A stretch of 64,000 nt of DNA from Bretschneidera sinensis (taxonomy: Eukaryota > Streptophyta > Magnoliopsida > Brassicales > Akaniaceae), in contig CM043699.1 of the NCBI GenBank assembly GCA_023935145.1, positions 63,344,138-63,408,137 on the forward strand, in the 5' to 3' direction. The notes beneath the pieces were generated by a model. It did no database searches. It was not told the origin of the DNA and was given only the letters and a program-made list of their open reading frames with translations. Made by a program: the position numbers and the translations under genes. Shown here piece after piece: positions 22,761 to 33,544 of the stretch. Within the stretch, counting starts at the first letter, position 1. Every line of letters begins with the position of its first letter.

Positions 22761-23882
22761 ACTAGGAGAAATATAGAGTCCGAAGAGCTCAAACTAAGGA
22801 ATAAACCTTTCTGAATGAGGAGGGTCATGATCCGAAAGGCTCAGACTCAAATTCGATCCCTTGAAGCTGGGAAATAGATTCGAAGAGTTGAACTTTGCAT
22901 CAACTCCTCAGAGTTTTATAGGAAATTCTGAGGAGTTGAACTTGGTGTGAACTCCTCGAAGTCTTAGAGGAAAGTTTGAGGAGTTGGACTTAGCGTAAAC
23001 TCCTCGAAGTCTTAGAGGAAAGTCCGAGGAGTTGAACTTGGCATGAACTCCTTGGAGTCTTAGAGGAAATTTTGAGGAGTTGAACTTGGCTTGAACTCCT
23101 CAGAGTCTTTTAGGAAAGTCTGAGGAGTTGAACTTGGTATGAAATCCTTGGAATCTTGGAGGAAAACCCGAGGAGCTAAACTTAGCATGAACTCCTCAAA
23201 GTCTTGGAGGAAATTCCAAAGAGTTGAACTTGGCATGAACTCCTCGGAGTCTTGGAGGAAAGTCCAAGGAGTTGAACTTGGTGTAAACTCCTTGGAGTCT
23301 TGGTGGAATGTCCGAGGAGTTGAACTTGGCGTGAACTCCTCAGAGTCTTAGAGTAAATTTTGAGGAGTTATACTTGGCACGAGCTCCTCAGAGTCTTGGA
23401 CAAAATTATAAGGAGGATATACTTAGTCTTTCAAACAAGTTTCATTGCAACCATGGGCAAGCCCATTTGGTGGTCTTTTAAGTTCATCTTTGGGCTCATT
23501 GGTTAGGCGAAGGCTTATGATTTTTGGGCTCATTGGCTAGGCCAAGGTTTTTAATTTTGGGGCCCATTAGTTAGGATTTCTACAATGTTTCTAAAATTAA
23601 TAGGTGGATGCCTAATTGTTTTCTCTCCTTGGCGATCTGAAGCGACTTCTCCTCATTTACATCAAGTATAGTTTTAGCTCTTTACAGCTATTATGAGCTC
23701 TTTATAAGGGAGATGGGGATTTCAAACAGTCTTCACTTCTATTATTCTTGAGTAAAAAGTCCTGTGAGAGCTCTCGGAGCTTAAGTGATATAAAAAGCTT
23801 AGAGTTTCCTAGAGTCTAGTTCCTTGGAGTTTTTCGAAGCACAAGCCCTCATAATTTTTGGAGAGTTTATGCTTCCCTCAAA
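22761..23882 (+). other. Upstream region of the accessory ORF of element E
   Basis: Non-coding for pol. Contains the 48-bp array (22882-23400) and then about 480 bp with CCCATTTGG and GGGCTCATTGG motifs and a TATA-like TTTATAAGGG (23701-23710) about 180 bp before the ORF start. In a complete Tat-type element this part would lie between the accessory ORF and the 3' LTR; that LTR is not present here. Confidence 0.55.
22882..23400. repeat. 48-bp tandem array, 11 units, each a potential hairpin
   Basis: AACTCC-type anchor positions recur at exact 48-bp steps from 22902 to 23382 (11 units, no indels). Each unit has GAGGAGTT, a 12-base spacer (GAACTTGGCGTG) and AACTCCTC: inverted arms of 8-11 bp in most units. 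Some units stay open in one frame as a 16-residue repeat (for example 23139-23351), but several carry stops, so I do not call a protein. Confidence 0.9.
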
Positions 23883-23963
23883 TGTCTTCTGATAGATATA
23901 GTTCTCATAGTCTTATGGAGGTCAAGCTGAGTAGCACATTAACCGAATCACATGCATTGGTTC
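23883..23963 (+). pseudogene. Accessory ORF of element E, N-terminal part
   Basis: ATG at 23883 starts MSSDRYSSHSLMEVKLSSTL and runs 27 codons until element F interrupts it. The same reading continues after F at 30536 once the duplicated target bases are allowed for. Its strand is opposite to the gag-pol of E, as reported for extra ORFs in Tat-lineage elements. Confidence 0.65.
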
Positions 23964-25442
23964 CTGATGAGAGTCATAAAATGCACCTTAACAGTACTTA
24001 ATTGTTAGCATTTTAGGGTTGATCTAAGTTTGAATTGCACTTTTAAACCTTAACAACTCTAAAGTGTCATTCTTGGATCATTGATCTATTTTGATGCATT
24101 TTTAGTTACTTTAAGTTCAAAAAAGATGGAAAAGCTATCATTGCTTGTAGCACAATGACTCGATGAACACCAGAGTGAAGGTTCATAAGCACTGGGAAAA
24201 GAGTTTCACTATATTGCCAGAATTGTCCGTACAGATCAATCATTTTTGTAAATTAAAACTGTATTGACGCAAGAAGAATTAAGAGATGAGCCATATATAC
24301 TTAGAAAGATCCGGATGTTTATTTTTTGGAGAATTTTACGGCTCATAAAAATGATTTTTCTAGAGAAAGTTATGGTAGTTTTAGTAGATGAAGGTCAAGC
24401 TGGAAGATGCCTAGTGCGCTCGAGCGCACCAGGCCTGCGATGGATCGCAAGTGCGCACTCACGACATCCCACATTGGTCAGAAATACCTTGCAGTGCACC
24501 ATAGTGTGCTCGATCGCACCATGCTGCGATTGAGTGCACACGGGCAGTATCCCACATCAGAATGGAAACACATTGCACTCCGGGAATTCCCCTATAAAAA
24601 CCCCACTTCACTTCATCTTTTGGAATCAACTAGGATCAGATCTAGAGGGCCTTTAGGAGGAATCCGAAGAACTTTTGGAGGGCAAGCTGAGGAATCTCTG
24701 AAGCTTTGCTACCAAGGGGGAGATCATTGAGAGGCCGGAGGTAACTCAAGAAAGCATAAGCCCCATGGCCAATTAATCTCCAAGCAAGGCAAAGGGATGA
24801 ATCCCTAGGTGTAGTTGTTCTTATTTTATTTTCTTGATTCAGTTGTAGTGTGGTTTTATTATCATTAAACATTGTTATGATTTACTTTTTAATTTAATTA
24901 GAAGATTTTCCCTTAATCCGGTGATTGCATCTTTCTCCCCCATATAAGTATAGTCATGGTCTTCTTATGTGATGTTTTTGAGGTATGATTGAGTCCGGTA
25001 GATTTCTCTTATAGATTTTTCCATTACTGCAGTATTGTCATTATGATATATTGTTGTTTCTTGATATTCTATAAGTTAGGTCATGTGTGCTTGAAAGTAA
25101 AGAATATTTCATAACAATTACATTAGGGTTTACTTGTGCTTAATTGAATATTTGCCGATTGCCTGTTTGGGATGTGAAACTAGCAATCGAGATAAAAACA
25201 ATTGAATCGAGATTGGAATAAGGCAACGAACCTAGGGAGGATTCTCGTAACCTTGTTATTTCTCCATCATAATCTATTTACACAATTCTCATATCACTTT
25301 ACTTTATTATTCAAATTCTCTCGTTCAACTTTTAAAGTTCGTGTTAAGGATTCCATCTTCTCTTGTAATTAATTTGTTTCCCTATGAAATCGACACCCCA
25401 AAGCTGTGCTACAACTACCGCGTTATTCTTTGGGCATAATCA
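23964..25442 (+). mobile_element. 5' LTR of element F
   Basis: 1479 bp, TGATGAGAGTC...CATAATCA. TATA box TATAAAA at 24593-24599. A GC-rich block 55-180 bp upstream of it contains the perfect 16-bp palindrome GTGCGCTCGAGCGCAC (24414-24429) and further TGCGATCGA-type motifs. The segment at 24270-24400 matches the element D LTR in inverted orientation, where it is duplicated. Highly similar to 29036-30535. Confidence 0.9.
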
Positions 25443-25447
25443 AATTT

Positions 25448-25465
25448 TGGCGCTATTGCCAGGGA
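25448..25465 (+). other. Primer binding site of element F
   Basis: TGGCGCTATTGCCAGGGA resembles the TGGCGCCGTTGCCGGGGA site seen in Athila-type elements (tRNA-Asp class). It starts 5 bp after the LTR end. Confidence 0.75.
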
Positions 25466-25722
25466 GACGCACTTAAGTACAAGGAAGATTGTCAACTTTT
25501 GATATGACGGTAGAAGAATTGTAAATAGTTTTTCTTTTCAACAGCTGTAAAGGCGGTAACTTCGTTCCTTCTTTTAATTTGCTGCATTATTTTTTTCCTT
25601 CTTTCTTTTTATAGTATTTTTTTATTATTGTTCTTTTTTCTAAGTTTTGATTTTCTGATTTTTTTATTATGTTTTATTTATTTCCTCTCTGATTCATTTG
25701 GTGCATACTTAGACCGAGAGAT

Positions 25723-27453
25723 TTGCGAGGTAGATTCATTAAAGGGCTCGAACTAGAATTACTCTCTCCTTCCATGTCCGTTAGTGAAACCTTGTTTAGA
25801 TCAAACCATAGTGCACCCCCACACGAGAATTTAGAGGATTTTGTTAACATGGCCGATAACCTTAATGAGAATGTTGCTAGAACACTTCAGGATTACCTCC
25901 ACCCTACACGCACAGCCATACCATCGTGCATCATGTTTCCAGCAAATACTCACCAACTAGAGCTTAAAACAGGGATGATACAGTTACTCCCTACATTTCA
26001 TGGCTTGGATAGTGAAAACCCATATGTGCACATTAGAGAGTTTGAAGAAGTAGTCGTGACTTTTCATAGTCAAGATGAAACCGATGACATTGTGAAACTT
26101 AAGTTCTTTCCTTTCGCTTTGAAGGATAGAGCTAAGAGTTGGCTATATTCACTTAGACCATGATCTATTGGGTCGTGGACTGAGATGACTCGGGTCTTCT
26201 TTAATAAATATTTTCCACAATATAAGACCATTGCTTTAAAAAGGAAAATCTCCATCTTTGCACAAAAGGATAATGAGACTTTGTATCAGTCTTGGGAGAG
26301 ATTTAAGGAGTTATTGAGTATATGCCCTCACTATGGGTATGATAGTTGGTGCTTGGAAAGCTATTTTTATGAGGGACTTACATATAGAGAGCGCCAATTT
26401 ATAGAGATGATGTGTAATGGTGAATTCTTGGAGAAAGATCCTGATGAGGCCATAGAGTACCTCAATGAGCTTGCTGAAAAAGCTCACACTTGGACTGGAC
26501 CTAGTGCTACTGAAAGCACAAATAGGTCACGACCTATAGGGCACCCAAATGGTGGTGTAATTTACCATCTTAGGGAAGAGGATAACCTTAAGGCCAAGGT
26601 CGAGATGCTCACTAGGGAACTAGAGGTGTAAAAGACTAAAAGCTCAAAGCCAACACAAGTAGCTAATCATGCAGCGTCTTTGAAACCATGTTTTGTGTGT
26701 GGCAGGGTAGATCATCTCGCCTAATGGTGCCCCATATTTACTGAGATGAGAGGGATGTATGAGGAACAATGTAATGCCTTAGGCATGTACAAGAAGCCTT
26801 TGGCACCCTTCTCTGATACTTATAATCCAGGATGGCGAAATCACCCCAATTTCAGCTGGAAGTCTGAAAACCAGCAACTTGCACAAACCCCTGCACCATA
26901 TCTTGAACCATATCATGCACCTGTATCTTCTATAAGTTCTTTAGAAGACACTTTACATATTTTTATTGAGGCACAGAGTAAGACTAATCAAAGACTTGAA
27001 TCTTTAATTACGCAGGCTGTTGAAGAAAATAAAGAGATAAAGAGCCAAGTATCCAAGTTAATGAGTTACTTGAGTGTGACTGAGCGAGGTAAGTTCCCTT
27101 TTCAAGCTTAATCCACATCCTATGGTCAACACCTGGCACAATAAAATTTGAAGGAGGTGAATGCCATTGATACACTAAGTGGTAAGTTATTACACATTCC
27201 AACAACGAAAAAATCAAAGGATGTGGACGAAAGCCACCAAGCATACATGATTGACTCATTCATGGAAAAGGTCCAGCACCTTAATCCATTGAAGTCCACC
27301 TTCACCCATAGCTTCACAAGAGCATATATCGAGCCAAAATTTGTGGATGTTACTGATGACATCCTTGAGGCCTCTCCAAAGTATACAAGCACTGAATTTG
27401 GCGGTGAAGCAGTGGCTGGTGCATTCAACCTATGTTTTTCTATGAGGGAATAA
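25723..27453 (+). pseudogene. gag of element F, one frame with several stops
   Basis: One frame runs through about 577 codons, broken at 26161, 26629, 26722, 27109 and near 27142. Order: capsid (LLPTFHGLDSENPYVHIREF, KDRAKSWLYSL, FFNKYFPQYKT, LLSICPHYGYD), a coiled segment, a CCHC knuckle CFVCGRVDHLA-stop-WC (about 26689-26730), YNPGWRNHPNFSW, a heptad-like stretch (EDTLHIFIEAQSKTNQRLES) and a KEVNAIDTLSGKLL segment usual before Athila protease. No ATG is evident at the start; the frame is open from about 25711. Capsid and knuckle residues are otherwise well kept. Confidence 0.85.
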
Positions 27454-27456
27454 GAG

Positions 27457-27505
27457 TGTCTAGCTGAAGACATAAAACTTAGTGCTCATGGGAGGCAACC
27501 CACAA
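27457..27505 (+). other. Conserved post-ORF segment, element F copy
   Basis: TGTCTAGCTGAAGACATAAA, then ACTTAGTGCTCATGGGAGGC and AACCCAC, starting 4 bases after the gag-frame stop. Counterpart of 17826-17886 in element D (other strand). Confidence 0.7.
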
Positions 27506-29035
27506 CATATCCTTTTATTTTTACTGTTTTCGTATTTTTTTTCTTGTTTATTATTATTATTTTGCTGTTTTTCAGTTTTACTTTTGTATTTCTTTTTCAA
27601 GGACAAACATGCGCATTAGTTCAATTGGCCGTGCGCAATTTTCAGCTCCACACACCTTTGGTTAAAAAGGGAGTTTCCTTAATTTTTGCTTTTACATTGA
27701 GGACAATGCTTATCTTAAGTTGGGGGTGGAGGAAACACATTTCTTATTGCATACTATTGAACTGCTTGGTGTCATTTTCCCTTTTTGTTTGTTTTTAGCA
27801 TGTTTGGTGTTAGTCTTAGAGTTTATTCACATGTCAATGATATGAGCTTAATTGAGATATCATATAGCATTTAGAAGAAATTAAATCTTGCTTCAGTTTG
27901 AAAATAATTTAAGTATCAATCTTTATTTGGTTTGAGACTCTAGTTTGCGGTAAGATTGTATGATTAGTCTAAAACATTTAGAGAAGTTTTATGTGTGATT
28001 ACTTTGTGAATACTTTTACGGTCTCGATAAGCTCTAGAACTTATTTGATAATCACTTAAGGCAAATTCCTAGAATGCACATTACTTAGGACATGATATAG
28101 GCCATATTTGAACCATTTGAGCCTTTCAAACCTATCATTGCTATATTTATCGCTAGTCACCTATTTGAGCTTTTTCTTGAAAAAGAATTTGAGTCTTGTT
28201 TCTTTCAATAGCCCATTCACTCACCTTCATGAGCCTAAAAATATTTTATCCTTACCTTTCTTTTAAAAGAACTTAGTTATACACATTTGTTGAGAAGCAC
28301 TTAAAAGGAGTAAGGATGGAAATATGAAAAAAAAAATGAAAAATGAGGTGAATGGTCTTATGCCAAAATACAAAAGAAAAGAAAAAGGGAAGTGAATTAT
28401 GGCAAAGAAAGAAGAAAAGAAAAGAAAAGTGGTGACTTATTGAGAGATATACTCTTATAAAAAAAAATGGTTGAAAGAGTTGGGTGTTGAAGCAAGTTAT
28501 CAAGTGCTTAAAGTGGTTGTGTTTAAAACTAAGAGATTGAGTTCTTTTACTTGTGAATCCTTCCTGTTCTTTCTTAACCTTTACCTTAGCCTAACGTTAC
28601 AAGCTTATTAAAGACCTATTGATCCAATGTAGTGTGATTTTTCTACAATAGTTGAGAGTGATTTGAAAAGTGAGCCTATGGAGCTTGTTTTTGTGATTGA
28701 TGTCACACAATTTATTATGTTCTTAGAGGCCAAGACTTGTATTCATGAATGTTATGCATAAAGTCATCCGGGTGTTCGGATTAATGGATTGTGGTAAGAC
28801 GGATGATAAGAGTCAATAACGATTTTAAGATTGATGCTTGGATTACTTTTGGACTTAAGTGATATTTAATGATTCTATGTGCTACGTATTATGTTCAATT
28901 TCTGAGACAAAAAAATGTGAATTACTCCTTATTTAACACTAGCATTGCTTTACCTTGTTTTGATTCCTACCATAGAATTCATTTCTCATTTTCGCTTGAA
29001 TTACTAGGGACTAGCAATAAGCTAGTTGGGGGTTG
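27506..29035 (+). other. Non-coding 3' internal region of element F
   Basis: No gene seen. A GAGGACAATGCTTATCTTAA followed by GTTGGGGGTGG tract (27701-27731) is a polypurine-like motif common in Athila-type elements. The tract against the LTR is GCTAGTTGGGGGTTG (29021-29035). Between are T-rich (27530-27600) and A/G-rich (28326-28470) stretches. Confidence 0.75.
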
Positions 29036-30535
29036 TGATGAGAGTCATAAAATGCACCTTAATAGTACTTAATTGTTAGCATTTTAGGGTTGATCTAGGT
29101 TTGAATTGCACTTTTATACCTTAACAACTCTAAAGTGTCATTCTTGGATCATTGATCTGTTTCGATGCATTTTCAGGTACTTTAAGTTCAAAAGAGACAG
29201 AAAAGCTATCATTACTTTTAGCACAATGACTCGATGAACACTGAAGTGAAGGTTCACAAGCACTAGGAAAAGAGTTTCACTAAATTGCTAGAATTACTCG
29301 TACATATCAATCATTTTTGTAAATTAAAACTGTATTGATGCAAGAAGAACCAGGAGATGAGCCATATATTCTTAGAAAGATCCGGAAGTCTATTTTCTAG
29401 AGAATTTTACGGCTCGTAAAAATAAATTTTCTAAAGAAATTTATGGCAGTTTTAGTAGATAAAGGTCAAGCTGGAAGATGCCTAGTGCGCTCGAGCGCAC
29501 CAGGACTGCGATCGATCACAAGTGCGTACTTGCGACATCCCACATCGGTTAGAAATACCTTGTAGTGCACCATAGTGTACTCGATTGCACCACGCTACGA
29601 TCGAGCGCACACGGGCAGTATCCCACATCGGAATGGAAACACATTGCACTCCGGGAATTCCCCTATAAAAACCCCACTTCAGTTCATCTTTTGGAATCAA
29701 CTGGGATCAGATCCAGAGGGCCTTTAGGAGCAATCCAGAGGGCTTTTAGGAGCAATCTGAAGAACTTTTGGAGGGCAAGCTGAGGAATCTCTGAAGCTTT
29801 GCTACCAAGGGGGAGATCATTGAGAGGCCGGAGGCAACTCAAGAAAGCATGAGCCCCATGGCCAACTAATCTCCAAGCAAGACAAATGGATGAATCTCTA
29901 GGTGTGCTTGTTCTTATTTTCTTTTCTTGATTCAGTTGTAGTGGGGATTTATTATCATTAAACATTGTTATGATTTACTTTTTAATTTAATTAGAAGATT
30001 TTCCCTTAATCCGGTGATTGCATCTTTCTCCCCCATATAAGTCTAGTCATGCTCTTCTTATGTGATGTTGTTGAGGTGTGATTGAGTCTGATAGATTTCT
30101 CTTATAGATTTGTCCATTACTGCAATATTGTCATTATGATATATTGTCGTTTCTTGATATTCTATAAGTTAGGTCATGTGTGCTTGAAAGTAAAGAGTAT
30201 TTCATAACAATTACATTAGGGTTTACTTGTGCTTAATTAAATATTTGTCGATTGCCTATTTGGGATGTGAAACTAGCAATCGAGATAAAAACAATTGAAT
30301 CGAGATTGGAATAAGGTAAAAAACCTAGGGAGGATTCCCGTAACCTTGTTGTTTCTCCATCATAATCTATTTACACAATTCTCATATCACTTTACTTTAT
30401 TATTCAAATTCTCTCGTTCAACTTTTATCGTTCGTGTTAAGGATTCAATCTTCTCTTGTAATTAACTTGTTTCCTTGTGGAATTGACACCCCAAAGCTGT
30501 GCTATAACTATCGCGTTATTCTTTGGGTGTAATCA
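29036..30535 (+). mobile_element. 3' LTR of element F
   Basis: 1500 bp, TGATGAGAGTC...GTGTAATCA. TATAAAA at 29664-29670, palindrome GTGCGCTCGAGCGCAC at 29485-29500. Differs from the 5' LTR by scattered substitutions and a short repeated GGCCTTTAGGAGCAATCC-type segment near 29719-29760. Confidence 0.9.
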
Positions 30536-32350
30536 GTTTCATTTAAGAGAGAGGATGTCACGTCATCCTTAGAGGGTAATCATATCTTAGTATAATTTTA
30601 GGAAGAGATAAGTGAGGAGTCTAGGGATTTTATCTTTAATGCTTTCTTAGAACCAAATGAGTTAGATGAGAAAGACCTTAGAGTCCTTAGGATTAAGTAT
30701 AGAATCCTAGAGGAGTATGGACTTAGAAATGTAGGGATAGGGGAGTAAGCTTGTGATGATCTTAGGGGAAAGCACCTTTGGAGGTTTAGGTTTACACCCA
30801 TTCCCTAAAGGTTGGATTTAGACTTCCCTTACATCCTTTCTTGTGTTTTATTTTGAACTACTATGGCCTAGCCTTATGCTACTTAGTACCCAACTCTGTA
30901 GTCTGCCAGTGGCTTTCATATACGTCGCTAAGAATGTGTGAGATTTGATGAATATTAATGTCTTTAAGGCCATCTTCCAAGTCAGTTTTCATTCAGAGTA
31001 TGGTTGGGTAGTTATTAGATCGAGGGCAAAGAAGGGGTTGTTAAAGAAGAAGCCTACTTCTATCAAATTATGGAAGAAGAAGTTATTTTATATTCAGAGT
31101 GATAGGAGCTTCGGAGTTACATTGAAGTGGGACTTGGACCTTTTGAGACCATATTAAAATTCATTTCTCTTTAAGCCTGAGCAGAAAACGGTAATGGATA
31201 TGGCATCTGGGGCCAGAGACATTGCTATTTTATATGATAACTCAGTGTTAGCTAAACATGGACTCTACCTAGAGGGCCAAGATGAGGTATAGGTTTGAAT
31301 CTTTTTATTTCTTCTTTTATCTCTACTTTTTATCACTTGTGCTTATATTTTATTTAATTTTGCAGTGATAGAAATGGATGCCGCTGCTCAAGCTTGGAAT
31401 GAGGCTAAGAGGGCTAAGAGGTGAAGGCTTGTGGAAAGCTGTAAAGAAGCTGAGCATTTGGAGAGAAAGAGGCCTGTGTAGGAGCAGCCTCAGAACCCTC
31501 CTTCTCATCCTCAATCTGCGCTTAAGGGTTCTCTTCCTCTTAGACTCTTGGTGTTTGGGCTTCTTTTTTCATCTATTTAGCAAGTACCACAAGAGGTACT
31601 AAGGCCAAACTGGTGCTTGAAGACCACAAATTTGGTCTTTGGCAGTGCTAAGGTCATACAAGAGCACTTGGTCATAGGTATCCCTCATCGATATATGATC
31701 ATGCTGAGCAAGAAGCCTATAGAGACCCTTGCTGGTATGGTGGAGGAGTTAGCCTCCAAGGTAATTCTTCAACCCTTCTCCTCTTTCATTTGAATTTGCC
31801 TAAGTATGAGGTATATTAACTTCGGTGTTTTTCAGGCCAGTATAGCCTCGGCTGTAATGTCTCAACATTGCCTTGACATCAAAAAGAAGTTAGAGGATCT
31901 CCACCACCTCACTCAAAAGTAGTAGGAGACACTTGCTGAGAACACTACTGAGATGGTGAGTCTCAAGGCCAGTGTGATCGAAGAAGAGCGAGCTAAGGAA
32001 CTCTTGATTGTTGAGATGGTCGCGGTCAAAGTTGAAAGGGATGCGACTAAGGCTAAGGTCAAGAAGCTAGTGGCGGAGGAGGAAGCTGCTACAAAGGAGG
32101 CTATGGAGGTCTATAAGAAATCCACAGATTCAAGAAGGCTGTGGATAAAGTTACATGGGAGTTATACCTGAATGGCTTCGAGGAAGCCAAATACAAGGTA
32201 GTTGAGGTCTTCTTGAGGCAGAACTTCTTGACGGTCGAGTTTTCTGACAATGAAACCACGGTTCTAGCAGGAGGCTACTAAATTGACAAAGATGGGGAGG
32301 ATGTTCAAACCTGAGCCTATGATGCAGAGGAGGTTAAGGCCGACCCCTAA
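30536..32350 (+). pseudogene. Accessory ORF of element E, main part (PF04195-like)
   Basis: Continues the ORF from 23963. Around 30813 it encodes GFRLPLHPFLCFILNYYGLA and then LVPNSVVCQW, the signature of the putative gypsy-type transposon domain (PF04195), followed by INVFKAIFQVSFHSEYGWVV. The C-terminal part (31890-32130) is an alanine/lysine/glutamate-rich coiled coil. Intron-like breaks with GT...AG ends are at 31287-31365 and 31761-31835; the second joins in phase (EELASK to ASIASA). Stop near 32348, AATAAA at 32425-32430. Several stops and frame changes make it non-functional. Convergent with E pol, whose stop is at 32800. Confidence 0.7.
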
Positions 32351-32799
32351 AGCCTTTACTTGTTTTTTCTTTTTGTTATGTACCATGCCTTTAATGCTTT
32401 ATATTTGTAAAAATTTTAAAACTTAATAAAAATGGGTTAACCCTTTTTGCTTTGCTATCTTATTTACTTTTGTTATCTTTCAATAAAAAAAGGGTCCGAG
32501 GAGGAAGAATTCAGGGCCTCCACCTCATCCTTTGACTTAGTAGAAGGAGTTGAGAGCCCTTGATTTGAGAAGAAAGTGATCAGGGTCTTCTCCTTAGCTT
32601 AGTCTTCTGAATTGAAAAGGGGAATCTGAGGAGGAAGAACTCGGGGACTTCTCTTCAGCCTTTGCTTAAGTAGAATGAGGTCTAAGCCCTTCACTTAAGT
32701 TTAAAGTAAACATTGACAAACATATGAATAAAGGTAGCCTTTTATTGATAATATTTGGAAAGTTACATGTGCAAAATAAGAAAAGAAATGAGCGGTCTT
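32351..32799. other. Spacer between convergent ORFs of element E
   Basis: About 450 bp with two AATAAA signals on the plus strand (32425 and 32484) and repeated GTCCGAGGAGGAAGAA-like motifs resembling the 48-bp array at 22882-23400. No coding sequence seen. Confidence 0.6.
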
Positions 32800-33544
32800 C
32801 TATTGATAGAACTTGCAGAGATTTTCAGAGTTCCAAGTCCGAAGTATCGGGTTTCCATTAAGATCCTCTAGTTCAAAAGTCCCTGCTCGACAAACCCTTT
32901 TGATACTATAAGGTCCTTCCCAGTTGGGGAGGAGCTTTCCTATTTCTCGAGGGTGAGATACTTCATTCTTTCAAAGTACCAAGTCATGCAATCTGAGTGT
33001 TTTTCCTTTGACTTGGGAGTTAAAATACCTAGACACCCTTTGATTCTAAGAAACAAGTTTGATTTGAGCTCTATCCCTTGCTTCGTCAATAAAGTCTACG
33101 TTCATTCTGAGGGCCTCTTCGTTGTTGCCTACTTTAAATTGTTCAACTCGAAGGGAAGACGCCCCTATCTCAAGGGGGGTAACAGCTTTGGATCTATAAG
33201 CAAGAAAGAATGGGGTTTCCCCCATTGGAGTGCGAGTGGTCATCCAGTAGGCCCAGAGAACATTTGACAGTGATGGACCCACTGTTTATTGGTATCTTCA
33301 AGCATTTTCTTGATAAATTGCAAGAGAGTTCTATTAGTCACTTTGGCCTACCCATTGGTCTAGGGGTAACCAACTGAGGATGTACGATGCTCGATCTCAA
33401 GGTCTCGATAAAAGGATTTGAATCGGGAGCTATTGAATTGATTTTCGTTATCGGTGATGAGTATCTTTAGTATCCCAAATTGACACGCAATCGATTTCCA
33501 CATAAATTCTCGGGTATGATAGTCAGAGATTTTGGCGAGGGGCT
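32800..33544 (-). pseudogene. Integrase C-terminal half of element E
   Basis: Minus-strand pieces: PLAKISDYHTREFMWKSIAC and ILITDNENQFNSS (33360-33557), then LSNVLWAYWMTTRTPMGETP and FFLAYRSKAVTPLEIG (33046-33282), then a GPYSIKRV, FELEDLNGNPI, TWNSENLCKFYQ end with a stop at 32800-32802. This is the core and C-terminus of Tat-lineage integrase with no chromodomain. The N-terminal half continues at 34787, beyond a solo LTR. Confidence 0.85.

Larger units (their letters stand above)
23964..30535 (+). mobile_element. Element F, Athila-like gag-only Ty3 element
   Basis: Two LTRs (23964-25442 and 29036-30535) in direct orientation with TG...CA ends, a PBS after the first and a purine tract before the second. 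Flanks are GTTCC (23959-23963) and GTTTC (30536-30540), a target duplication with one change. Between the LTRs there is one gag-type reading frame and no protease, RT or integrase, so the element depended on others for mobility. It is inserted in the accessory ORF of E and so is younger than E. Confidence 0.9.

Noticed and set aside
23139..23351. 70-residue ORF with a 16-residue repeat
   Set aside because: Other units of the same array carry stops in that frame, and the frame is open only because the unit is a multiple of three.
22882..23400. Regular repeats with spacers, CRISPR-like at first sight
   Set aside because: The whole 48-bp unit repeats; there are no unique spacers, no cas genes, and the context is a plant retroelement.
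27544..27798. 84-residue ORF with hydrophobic start after F gag
   Set aside because: T-rich non-coding DNA covering a polypurine-like tract; no signal peptide context or homology.
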